This document shows, in pieces, positions 36,004-47,566 of a stretch of DNA of 64,000 nt. The stretch's first letter is position 1, and each line of letters begins with the position of its first letter. The notes beneath the pieces were generated by a model. It had not been told where the DNA came from. It did not search any database and worked only from the letters and a program-made list of their open reading frames with translations. Origin of the DNA: Tetrahymena thermophila SB210 (taxonomy: Eukaryota > Ciliophora > Oligohymenophorea > Hymenostomatida > Tetrahymenidae); the NCBI RefSeq assembly GCF_000189635.1, contig NW_002476539.1, forward strand, positions 145,334 to 209,333, in the 5' to 3' direction. The position numbers and the translations under genes were made by a program.

Positions 36004-38487
36004 TCAAAATCTGTAATTAAGAGGAACCAAAGAAAGAAAATCAGTCCCTAAAATATCTATAACCATATCTTGTTCAATTAGCAATAGCATTTCTTATGTG
36101 AAAAGATTTTTAATACCTATCTTTTCTAAGGCAGTTATTTCCATAAGGAATTCATTCATCAATTCCATTCTACTAATTATCATATTAACTATAGGACTCT
36201 AAAAGCTATTTTTAAATATTTTGAATAATTAAATATTTTTTTAAGAAATAAAATTAGTACTCTAATCCTATTCTAAGTTAATTAAGCAACTGAATTTATT
36301 TAAATAATTCTTTTCCATACATGGTTTGCATTTCAGGTGACATTCCAGTCATACTATAAATATTTTTAAAATAGTTTTAAAATGTTTTTAAAAATGATAT
36401 CAATTACTTTAAGTTCATGTTCAAGCTTTATAAATTTTTTAGAGAGCTAATAGACTTTTCAAGTTCCTTTGCTCCTTCATCTGTGATTTTGTTGCTCCTT
36501 AATTTTATTTTTATTTAGATTAGTTAAAACTCACAATTAAATTTTATTTCAAATTTACTTAAAACTCAAGATTAGCTCATTTAAATCTTACAATTCATTT
36601 AATGCTTATGCTGTTTCAATAGCTCCTATCTTGTCTATCTTATTTTCACTAGATATAAAATATTATTTATTTTTATTGACTAAAATATTCATAAGATAAT
36701 CTTAAATTATTTTTGATATTTTACATGAGGACTAATGTAAGCTTTTTTAAATGTCTTAATTATTTTAAAGAGTGAGCAAGAGCTGAAACACCTTCTGAAC
36801 CAAGTTTATTATAGCTAATTTTAATTAAAATATTTTCAATTAAACAGTATTTTTTAAGTTCAATTTAAAAACTAACTTTTTAAATTTATTCAATTATAAT
36901 TTAAATTAAAAAATTTATTTTAGAATTTTTAATTTTTTAGAGGTAAATTTAAAATATTTTTGATCTTGATTTATTATTTTTTTACAATTTCAGTTTAAAA
37001 TTTGCTAAAAATTTCACCTAAATATCACAAAATATGTTTTCAATATTTTTTTTGAATGAATAAACAAAAATTGATATTAATTTTATTATTAAAACCACCT
37101 AGAACTAGTCATCAAATAATTTTTAAAAATGTTTGTTTTATAAATAAATAATTTAATGCTATTAAATTTACTTTAAAAGAAGTTATAACTAAGTTAAACC
37201 AGTTAAGTGAAGAAGTGCCATAGAGAGCTCAATAGCTGCTTCGTCTTCCATGTCATTTTAATAGAAATTTAAGTCTAGAGATCTAAGTTTTCTCAAGTTC
37301 TTAAGACCATCTGAAAACTCCTTCATGCCTTCGTTTTGAAGACTATTCCAACTTTTTTATACAAATAAAATTTTAAAATATTTTTCTAGTGAATTTGATT
37401 TACCCTAAAAACAAAGATAAGTCTTGCAATTCTCTTAGGTTATGAATTCCATTAGCAATTTCTTTAATTCCTTGAACTCCTAACTGATTTTCTCCAACTA
37501 TAAGCTTCAAAGACTTGAGTCTCTTCAAATGAGTCAATCCATCACTCAAAGTATTCATGCCTTTGCCTGTGATCATATTAGAACTAGTTTTATTTAAACA
37601 GAAAAGTAAATTTAAACAAGCAACATTTAATTTGCTTTCTCTTACTCCAACTATAATTAGAGCATTTGCATGTGCTTCATATGGCTTAAATATTCTGATA
37701 TTATAGTCACACCTTCGTCTCCCAATTCATTATTGCTATAATAACAAAATAAAAAATAATATTTTAAAATTATTACTGAGAAAATGGAATAGCTAAATAA
37801 ATTTGTCTTTTAAAAATGCATACATTAAACTCAATGTTAAAACTTCTAGCTTAGTCACCTTTAGTAGCTGTTCTATAAGTAACTTGATTCCTTCTGTTTT
37901 AATATCATTGTAGCTATTTATAAATTTATTAGTGAATTTCTTTTAAGAAATCTAGTAATTTATACTCTAAATTAAGAGATAAATCCTTTAGGTGCTTTAA
38001 TTATCCTATTGCTTCTGCAAGATACTCTATTTCTTCTAAGCCTATATCGTTTTCACTATATATAATTATAAAGTCTTAAGACATTAAATTGAATTAAAAT
38101 TAAATCTATTTATTAAATTGGTGAACAGACAGACACAAAGCTTAAAAAATAAATTATTCTACTTTAGCTTCAGATGAAGCTTCTCTAAATTCTTCATGAG
38201 CTAGATACTATATGATATGTTTAAAATACCTTCAAGTCCAATATATTGCATGCTTTTTCAAATAATAAATTAGATAAATCTTGCTATATTATAATCAAAC
38301 ATCAAAAATAATACCCAACATCTAAAAAAGCTGACTTCCTTTACTCTATAGAATCTATGAAGGCATTTTTATTTGATGACTCTATAATACGAACTTCTTC
38401 GCCTAAATACCCAAAGTCGCTTTTTTCCTGGCTAAATTGCTTCAGCATAGGCAAAGCCTTTCTCATTTCTGTCTATTTTTTTTGCAT
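36004..38487 (-). CDS. leucine-rich-repeat protein 2, about one exon per repeat
   Basis: ATG 38487 starts an acidic N-terminus (MQKKQTEMRKALPMLKQFSQ). Then follow about eleven RNI-type LRRs, each with the N-x-(I/L)-G-x-E/G-(A/G) turn and L-x-x-L-x-L: ENDIGLEEIEYLAEAIGQL, YNDIKTEGIKLLIEQL, NNELGDEGVTIISEYL, SNMITGKGMNTLSDGL, ENQLGVQGIKEIANGI, WNSLQNEGMKEFSDGL, NDMEDEAAIELSMAL, YNKLGSEGVSALAHSL, ENKIDKIGAIETAQAL, SNKITDEGAKELEKSI. The C-terminus (MIISRMELMNEFLMEITA, ending LVPLNYRF) stops at TGA 36004-36006. Introns interrupt most repeats at the same place just before the N-x-(I/L) turn, in phase 2. It lies head-to-tail with LRR protein 1 and probably arose from a common ancestor. Individual exon borders were not all fixed. 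Confidence 0.8.
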
Positions 38488-39596
38488 TTTATATAAATCT
38501 TATCAAAAACAAATTAGAACTTTAATTTATAAATTATTCGACTGTGTATTTTATCATAAAAATAATATATTAAAATATTAAAATTTTAGTTCATTAGCTT
38601 AATTGTCATAATAAATTATCAAAATTTAGAGTTAGTGTTTTTTGTAAAAGTGACAATTAATTTGTTAAATACTAAATATTTATTTGTGTAATTCGCTTAA
38701 TTAGCTGTTTGTTGTTCTACTTACTTCTACTAATTTGTTAAATTATCTATTTATAAAAAATTTATACAATATTTGAGAAAATATTATTAAATGTAATTTA
38801 CTTTCAAAATGTTATTTTCGTCTTTATGAAAATATTTTTAATATTGTAACTATTATATTGATAATTTTTTTATAAATAACTTTTTTTACAGTAGAAAATC
38901 TTACAAAAATGTTTAATTTAAAGAAAAAAAATAAATTAAAATATTAATCCAATAGGAAAATTCTAGAGTCTAGTAAAAATCTGGAAACTATCTTAATTTT
39001 ATTTATTATTTTTCCAAATTCTAAAATTAAGAATTATAGAATTTAATATTTAAGAAAATTCTTTTACTTTTCTACTACAACAATTCAAATCATGCAAAAT
39101 AAAATTAAATCCATATTTTTTTTCCACAAAAAATAAATTTTATTTTTATATTTACACAATTCTTTTAAATTTCTGAACAAAAACTGAGCAATTACTCATC
39201 ATGATCATCAATTATTGATAAGTAAATTTTTGTATTTGTTTAAATTTCTAAATTCTTAATATATTTTAAATCTTCAAAAATATTCTAACTAAGCTGTTGT
39301 TTGAAATTGAATTTTATTTATAAATTTGTTAAAAAGTTAATAAATAAAAGAGAATTAATTAAATTTTTAAACTTTAAAAAATGTTTATTTGATTATTAAT
39401 AAAAATTTTTGAATTTTTAACAAACAAAAAGAAAAAGAAAAAAGAAAGTCTGTAATAATTAATAAAAAATATTCATAGATTTGCAAAGATTTGCGAATAA
39501 TAAATAAGTAACTATGAATGGAATTACATATAAGATAATATATAAAGTTATATTAAAATAAAAAAATATTAGGAATAAAATTCAGATAATTTTCAT
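38488..39596. other. intergenic
   Basis: About 1.1 kb of AT-rich DNA upstream of LRR protein 2. No gene recognised. Confidence 0.5.
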
Positions 39597-42500
39597 TCAT
39601 CTGCTATAATTTATGTTCTTGAATTTATTTATGAAATTTATTTGGTTTTCGTTAAGCTCATAAACAGATATATTTTAAAATATGTCAACTGTTTTTATAC
39701 TTTTGATGTTATTCATTTTATTGTTAGTCTCTGATATTTATTGCTGAATTTTGTTAAATATTTTAATCCAGCTATCTAAGATTTGGCTGTTTTTTAGCTC
39801 AACTATTCTATTGAATCCATTTATCCCTAAAAATACTCCAAAAGGAACTTAGAAAATTTGCTGCTTGTCAAGACTAGGGTTTGGCAAGTATTTATTTTTA
39901 AATGTGTACACAATAGTTGCTTCTTTTAGAGTTAAGAGAGCATCGTGAATAGCTTGGATGCTAGTTGCAAACTGCTTGAAATCAGTTTTTAAATAGCTTA
40001 AAAAGTAAAATTCACTGTTTAGTAACATTTGTTTATATATAGAAAGAGATTAGAAGTAATTTAACAGCTAATAAAGATCTTAAACAAGCTCAGAATGTAA
40101 AGAACCATTTTCTTAAATACCCAATGACTCGTAAAATATTTTATTGCTTTTCTCTTTCTGTTGTTAAAGTTTATTTCTTAATTCCTACTAGCTTGTTGCA
40201 ATCAATGAATTAAGTGTTTGATCGAATACTGATCCCTTGTTCACTAAGTCATAATACTTAAGAAGGTACGAAAAGAAAGATGTCTCATTTTAATCAATCT
40301 ATACATAGATTTATTGCTTCCATTTTTATTTAGACTCATCTAGAATTTGTTAAATTAAAATGAATCTAGAATTTAAATGCAAACAAAAATCAATAAGTGA
40401 ATCAATTTAATCTTTGTAGTGTAAAATAGATTCGTTCAGCACAACATCTTTGTAAAAGCTAAGCATGAGAAGTACTTTCTAGTCTTTTTAGTTGATAAAA
40501 TTGTCTATTTAACTTACAAGTAACTCTGTTACTCTTGATCTTAATAGCTTTATCCTGCTTCTTATTTCTTCATTTTCGTAGGATTTTTCAACATCCAAAA
40601 AATTTACACATTTGTACAAGTCATAAAGTACTGGCAATTTTGGTATGCTGCTTCTTTAGTTAAGCTTTTCTTCTAACTAAGATGTTACTGCTTCTATATT
40701 TTCATAAGTTACTTCTTTCTGAGTACCTTCGTAAACAAAAACTATCAAATTAGCACAGCACTCGTTCACTTTTTTAGCTAAAACGTTGATAATTCCTTTG
40801 AAGTAAGAAGAAAAGTCACTTGAAATTCTGTTATTCAAAAAATTCAGGAAAGGCTCTATACTCTCATCGATTATTTTTTATTAAAACTCTTTCTTAACAA
40901 AATGTTTACTGTCCACACTTTCTTTTATTTTTTTCACTATAAGCTTTACTCCTTTCATCCAAAAACTAATAAAATCATAGAGCTATTTAATCATTTCAAT
41001 TAACTTTTGTGTAATATCATTCAAAAACTTTTCATAAGCTTAATTTTATACAGTTTCCCAACACTGAGTTATATTTTTCAAAGACTTTATTTATATTCAA
41101 ATTAATTTTTAACAAAATCAAATAAAAAAGCAATTAAATTTTTAAAAACTCTTTGAATTGAATTTATTTTAAAATAAATTTGAAGGGGAAAAGTATTAAA
41201 AGAATTTACTTCGTCAACACCTTGAAGAAGTTCATCTAAATTGGTTTCATAATCTAATTTATTGTCTTTGATGTTGAAGTTAAAAGAAAGGTATTAGAAA
41301 TTCTACAATTGCAAATAAGAAATGTTCTCGAAAATGGTGTTGCAGAGCTCTAAGGTGTTTTTTTGCTAGACTATTTGCTTTTCGAATTGTTGTAAGGCAG
41401 GATCTTCTTTCATGTTGTTGTTCATTATATTGTAAGCTTAACGAGCATTTCCCAAAGCTATCATTGCTGGCATGTGGAATTTTTCAGAATCCTAGAAGTT
41501 AAAAAAGATATAATCTTTCTATCTCTTGAAGTTTTCAATTTCTTTCTAGCATAAATCAGAAAATTCATCTAATTTCTTCATATTTAATTCAAATTACTCA
41601 CTTTTTCCTTTCTTTTTGGTTTCTATGAGAATCTTCTCTTACAATTTAGTAATCTCTTAAATTCCACTTTATAATTAAGCCTGAATTGTGAAAAAATTCT
41701 TTTAAGCAGATCCTATTTAGTTAAATTCAATGTAGCAATTTAATCTATTCAAAGAACTTCCCATATTTGAAATCAACAAATTACAGCCTTAATAAAGTTA
41801 TTTGAGCATTTCAGTCACTCTTTTATGCTCTTTTATTTATGTAATTGCTCCAAATTCATTTGTTATCTTTTTCATCTACTCTTGGAACTAAATTATTTCA
41901 TTTAAGTCTTCATCTAATCTTGTGCAAACTAACTAAATGAATCTCTACAAGCAATCTACCTATGAATTCATCAACTCGAGTTTGTAAATAATTTTATTTG
42001 ACTATTTAAAGCGAAGTTAAATGAAATACTAACAACGAGGATCTGTTGCAAGCTATTTTACTTGCTTTTTAAGGGATGAAGTATTTTGTAAAATATCTTA
42101 GATTCTTTGTTATATTTATATAATACCCTTTTTAATTTCTTCTTCATTGTAAACGAGTTGATTGCTATTTTTAGTGCTACTTAATTAAGCCATCAAACTT
42201 TAGCTTTATTGTTGAGATATGCTTATACTCTTCTGTTAAGTTTACTTTCTTCTTAAGAACTTTGAAACAAAAAGCTCAATATCTTTAGTTGTCTCAGAAA
42301 TTTGCTCGTTCATTTCTTTGAATTTAGATTAGCTTAAATAAATTAATTTGCATACCAAATCAAAACTCTCCTCTATCGCCTAATATACTCTGGTATAAAA
42401 TTCTACATTTTACTTGAGAGAAATAGTAATCTCCTTCAAATTATTTCCTTTATTTTTTAATACATTTTAATTTTAAAACATTTACTAAATAAGTAAATCC

Positions 42501-42931
42501 ATAAAAAAGTGATTTTCAACTTAGAAAGAAAATAATTAATTTAATTTATCAATAATAGGAACAAGAAAAATCAATAAATTACCGAGTTCTTAATTCAAAA
42601 GTATGATTTCTTTTTCAGCATCTGCTGTAAAAGTGGTGCATTATTTGAGGATCTAAAGCAATTCTTAAGTTCTAATATTAAACTCCTCTCCTTCAATATC
42701 TAATTTAAGATATTTTTTATATTCATTAAGCCCAGCATCAAGATTACGAATTTATTATTGAAATTCTTAATAAATTTGCAAAGCTCTAGAATCAAAATCA
42801 AGCATATTGCTAGATTAATGGAAGACACTCTGGTAGTTATATGTGGATTAAATTTGCTTATAATGACTTTCTACTTTAGAAATATTTTAGCTATGAATTT
42901 GCTAATTTTACATTTTATTCAAATCCATCAT
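39597..42931 (-). CDS. large coiled-coil protein, about 1024 aa, function unknown
   Basis: Exons 42931-42583, 42447-41210 and 41084-39597 (TGA) join in phase and total 1025 codons from ATG 42931. The protein is helical and charged throughout, rich in L, K, E, Q and N with regular heptad-like spacing (QIYQEFQQQIRNLDAGLNEY; KLQEKILIETKKKGKSEQF; VKLIVKKIKESV), with islands holding Cys and aromatic residues (ATDPRCQYFIQLRF, ITQCWETVQNQ). No TM or signal peptide. It resembles long cytoskeletal or axonemal scaffolds in general character only. Coding-like sequence (S/N/Q-rich) continues upstream of the chosen ATG to about 43019, so the true 5' end may lie further up or be spliced from the neighbour at 43841-45094. 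Confidence 0.75.
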
Positions 42932-43840
42932 CGAACTGTTGCTACTTTACCAATTTTAATTGCTGTTTAAATATTGATTGCTAGCAATACTAAATATGAC
43001 AATTAAATCATTTGCTTCTAATATAATTAATATAAAAAAATGTTAAAATGTATTTAATGCTATTACTGCTTTAAAATATTGATAAAGAAATTAAAATTAT
43101 TTTTCAAGAATATTTTCATTATAAATAATTGAAGTTTTTATAGTTTATTCAGATTGTTCAAAAATTATTTAAGTAAGTACAAATTATAAATAATTTTACA
43201 TCATTTTTTATTCATTATGTAGTTCTTATCTTAATTCAAAATTAAACATTTTTTAGAAATTTATAGCATTTTTATTAATATTTATTGTTGAGTGCAATTA
43301 GCTCAAATAATTCTATGTGATATAAAATTTTGCTAATAATGATGTTATTAAAATAACTTGCTAAACTAACGTTACCAATATATTAAATATTGCTACTGTG
43401 TATTCTAATTAATTAGAGAGTTGACTTAAAAAGTTTGTTCAAAAAAATTAGCTTTAATTTCTAGTGTTTTTTAAGTATTAATAAAATTTGGCTTTAGCTT
43501 ATTTATCACTTAATACATTACATATATTTATTTTTTAGTAAAATAATTAGACTTAAATTTTTAGATTTTTTTTTGATAAAATTGCTTGAATCATTGAAAA
43601 TAAATAGTCACTTTTTAAAACTTTCATTATTATTAAAATTACATATTGCTATAAATTAATGAGATTAAATAAAGCTAATTTCTTATTTATTTGGAAGTAA
43701 TAAATTAATAATATTCTTCTAGTAATAATCTAAATTCTTTATTACTACAATAGAAATTTATATACTGAATATCTAATTTTTATCTATTGTTTAGAAGAAT
43801 GTAAAATTCTATTTGACGTTAATAATTATATAATTATTTA
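42932..43840. other. intergenic or long intron
   Basis: AT-rich stretch between two minus-strand coding blocks. 42932-43019 still looks coding in the frame of the downstream gene (ending upstream at TATATTAG, a good acceptor). The rest shows no gene and may be a single long intron. Confidence 0.45.
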
Positions 43841-45094
43841 TCACAAAATATTTGAATTATAATGGAGGGGAGTAAGTTAAATTAATTGATTACCTCTATA
43901 CTTGTCTTTAAGGTCTTCTATTTTTAATTTAATTTACTCGACAAGAAGTTATATATCTCTTTCAAATACCTTTTTTTTGCTGGTTTTTTAAATTATTTCC
44001 AACGAATCTTTATATCTTTCAATTGATTTTATTAATTCTTCGTGTTCAAGGAGGAATTTTTTTCTTCTCTCCATCATGTGGCTTACTATCTTGCTCGTAT
44101 CTCTCAATCTATCTTTAAGCTTCTCAGCTCTTCTGTCTAATTTTTCATAATAAGTAATTGTTTTTTAGGAGTTGTTATCGCTTACAAATAGATCCTTTTC
44201 GTTTGGCTTTTAATTCTACCAAGATTACTACCAATGGTCTCTCTTTTCTCCAAAAAGAAGGTAAATCGTTTCTCTTTGTTTTGGATGAATGTATTTCAGA
44301 AAATTATCCTGATTCAACTCTTTGATGTGTGAAAAATCATAATTCAGCTCAGCTCCTTTATCTTGCTCGTTATTTGTAAAAAAAGGTAGCTTAGTCTATG
44401 ATCCAAAGTCATACTCGTTTCCATTTGGCTTTATTGAAGGTACTCTGCTTTACAATATGTTTTTACTATTTTAAAATATTTATGGACGATTTCTATTCTT
44501 ACTCCTGTAATTAAAATCTTCTATTATCCCTATGCCTCCTCCAGCATTATCCTTTGGAGTCTTAACTGCATTGCTATTTAATTATGGAGATGCGTAAGCA
44601 TTTTCGCGAGGAGAAACAGCATTAAAAAAATTATTATTGTTGTTTATATTAATCCTGGCTATATTTCTTACACTGCTATTCTAACTTTCAGGAATGCTAA
44701 TTGGTCCACTTCCTAATCCTTCATCTACTATAGCATCAAAACTTGGTGAAATCGGCTAATTGGCTCCTAAAAATTGAATTTTATTTTGTCTCTAATTTTC
44801 AGGAAAAAAAAACTTTTTGTCAGAAGAAGATAAATTATATTTTCTAGCTTTTTAAGATTAATCATCTTTAATGTCTTAATCTTAAATGGCATTTTTCATA
44901 GCATTAGTTCCAGTATTCTATCCATGCGGGCTAGTGCCTCTGATAGAACGAAAATATTCTGGATTATTAAACAAATTATGGTTTTTTGGCTTGATGAGAG
45001 TCTATTTTTTAATTGGAATAACAATCTAAGTTGCTGTCAAATATTGTTGAGCATTCTAGCTTTAAGTGCTTGGAGCTAAATTCAAAGGATTCAT
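43841..45094 (-). CDS. unknown protein with disordered N-terminus and coiled-coil C-terminus, 417 aa or first exon of the next gene
   Basis: ATG 45094 to TGA 43841-43843 reads 418 codons without introns. Residues 1-230 are low complexity, N/S/P/Q-rich with SP motifs (GANQPISPSF, NAVSPRENAYASPQ, KTPKDNAGGG), likely disordered and phosphorylated. Residues 235-300 hold a more ordered block (DFSHIKELNQDNFLKYIHPK, then IYLLFGEKRDHWQQSW). The rest is coiled coil (ERRKKFLLEHEELIKSIERY). Near the end, TATAGAG/GTAATC (43894/43893) could be a splice donor; a phase-1 junction to the acceptor at 43020 would fuse this block to the coiled-coil protein downstream. I list it separately because the unspliced reading also ends cleanly. 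Confidence 0.65.
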
Positions 45095-47566
45095 ACAAAA
45101 TAAAAAGCTTAAGTAAATAAATAAATTAATAATCAAACACTTAATGCTAAATGAATAAAGATATTACATCCCACCTAACAAGTCATTTATATTTTAAATT
45201 CATAAATTAGTTACTATTTTCAAAATAAATATAATTATGACTTTGCTATCAGTAGACATCTTTCTTTTCTTTAAATTATGTCTGTATTTTTTATATTGGA
45301 TCCATTAATAGAACTTTAATGGTTTAATTGCTATAATAGCATTTTATTAAGCTTACATCTTAAATTCCAGCTCATTATTTTAATAATCAAAATTTTTTTT
45401 CTTCTACTGAATAAACTAATTTTATTTACTTTAAAGTATTTGATTTAAATTTTATATGAAGTAACAAAGTAAATTTTGTCTTAAAATATTAGTAATCCTT
45501 ATTCTAATTTTTGATTTTCTACTAAAAGATCATTTAAGAGTATCAAATATGAAATCAGATATTTATTTACTTTTTTTAATAAATGTGTATCTGCCATCAA
45601 AACATTTAATACAAAAAAATACATTTTTTACAGCAAACTTACTAAGATTTCTTCAATTTCCCAATAAATATTAACACAAAAATCTATATTTTAGTAAGCA
45701 TCTCTCATTTAATTACAATGATTCACTAAATTTTTAATAAGTTATCCATTTTTATCGTTTATTGTGAAGTTTACATGCCTCTTCTATATTTAAACAAATA
45801 GGTGTTAAATAAACCAGCTTAATAATTATCAAAATAAATTTATTATATAAAATTCTTTTTTATAAGTATAAAACTTGGAATTGTACTTATTTATTAACTC
45901 CCCTCTTAGTAATGGCTTAAATTTATTTCTTAGAAAAAAAGAATAAAAAGTATTTAAGGGGGCTTTTAATTTAAGAAATATGCAAAATTTAAATAATGTT
46001 TGTATATCACAGTCATTAATACTTGAATGAAATAAAGTAGCAGTAAATAGTTTTAATTCCTTAATTTCTTACGCTTCTCATTAGAATTACACATTTTTTA
46101 TAGCTTTAGATATGTTTAGTTATAGAAAATTAAATAGGAAAAAAGAGATTAATATTAATTTTCTTTGCTTATAGTAAATTGTAACATTAATCAAAAATAT
46201 CAACACATACATAAAATCTAATTAATAACACTTGAAATATTTCTATACAAATGTTCTTATTCTAAAAAATGTTTATTATGTAACATTGTTTTAAAAGTAT
46301 TGAGTAATAAAATTTTTTTTTTTTGTAATAACTATATCATCTTTTTTCTATTATTTAAAATGAATAAGCAAAGAAAAAATAGATTATAAAAAATCAAAAA
46401 TATAAAAACTAAATTAATTGAATATAGTAATTTGATTAAACATAATAATACAAAAAGATAGAGTTGAGGTAAAATAAAAACAAGATAATGAATGCCATTG
46501 AGGAAGTTAATTTTTAAGATACTACTAAACTAAGTTTTGTATAACATTTTTAAAAGGTTTTTATTTTAAATATTATGAGTCTGTCTCAAAAATGAGAGTA
46601 TACAATTAAAATTGTTTCGCTAACAAATTTTAGTTTTTCAAGTCTTTTATCAAAGTATGGTTTTATCAAATTTTTTAATATTACATTAACAACCTATTTA
46701 AATGAAAATAAAAATTATTGAATAAAAAAAAATCAATTAAGAGCCAAGCTGAAAAATTAACAATTTCTCAATTTTTTTAGTCTTAATAAAATTAATAAAA
46801 GAAAGATAATTAATATATTTTCATGTTTAGATAAATTGAGTATTTTTTAAATAATTTCCAAATTTACTTATATTTGCAAGACAAATAAATTGATTTTTTA
46901 CCTAAAATGTTTATACTAGTAAATAATTAAAAAAAGTAGCTATAACTCTATTTATTATTTATCTTTTTATGGGCTTATTTTGTAATATCATTCATTTTTA
47001 TTTAAATGTTACAAATTAGGAAATATAGCTAATTTCTCGTCAGTTTAAATACTACATAAAATTCATGCTGATATTTAATTTAATGATGATTACAAAACTA
47101 ATTTACAAATAAATTATTATTTCTATCTTGAAAATTTATCATTACAATATATAGTTTTTTAATTGACTAAAGGTGAAATAGTTGTCTTTATTAAAACATA
47201 ATTCATAGGCAATTCCTAAATAAATATATGGAGTATGAATAATTAAATTCTGTGCAGTTTTTTTAGGCAAAAATAAAAGATATACAGATTTATTTTTTAA
47301 TGGTAAAATTTGATAGTTTTATTCATTCTTATTTACTTTAAATTGAACTCTGTTATTTTCTAAATTAGCCATATTTTAATTAAGAAGCGAGAGTGATTTA
47401 CATTATCTAAATAAAAATTCTTTTCATAAATATATAATTGATTTTAAATGCGCTAAATTAAATTAAGAAATTAAAAAATAAACAAATTTAAGTGTAAATT
47501 TACTTCTATTAAAGAAAGAACTTGAGCTTAATTCACTGATTGATTAGCATCTGCTCCAAATAAAAA
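45095..47566. other. intergenic, includes duplicated upstream region of the surface-protein array
   Basis: The first 800 nt are unique; about 45240-45430 has two overlapping minus frames that look protein-like, but neither has a clear start. From about 45940 the sequence is homologous to 53990-55609 and 61370-62669, i.e. the shared 5' flank of the tandem genes. Non-triplet indels between copies argue it is non-coding. Confidence 0.5.

Noticed and set aside
42758-42970. Plus-strand open frame of 70 codons
   Set aside because: Antisense to the first exon of the coiled-coil protein.
45240-45430. Minus-strand region with two overlapping protein-like frames
   Set aside because: Neither has a clear start, stop context or family match, and they exclude each other; noted only under the intergenic entry.
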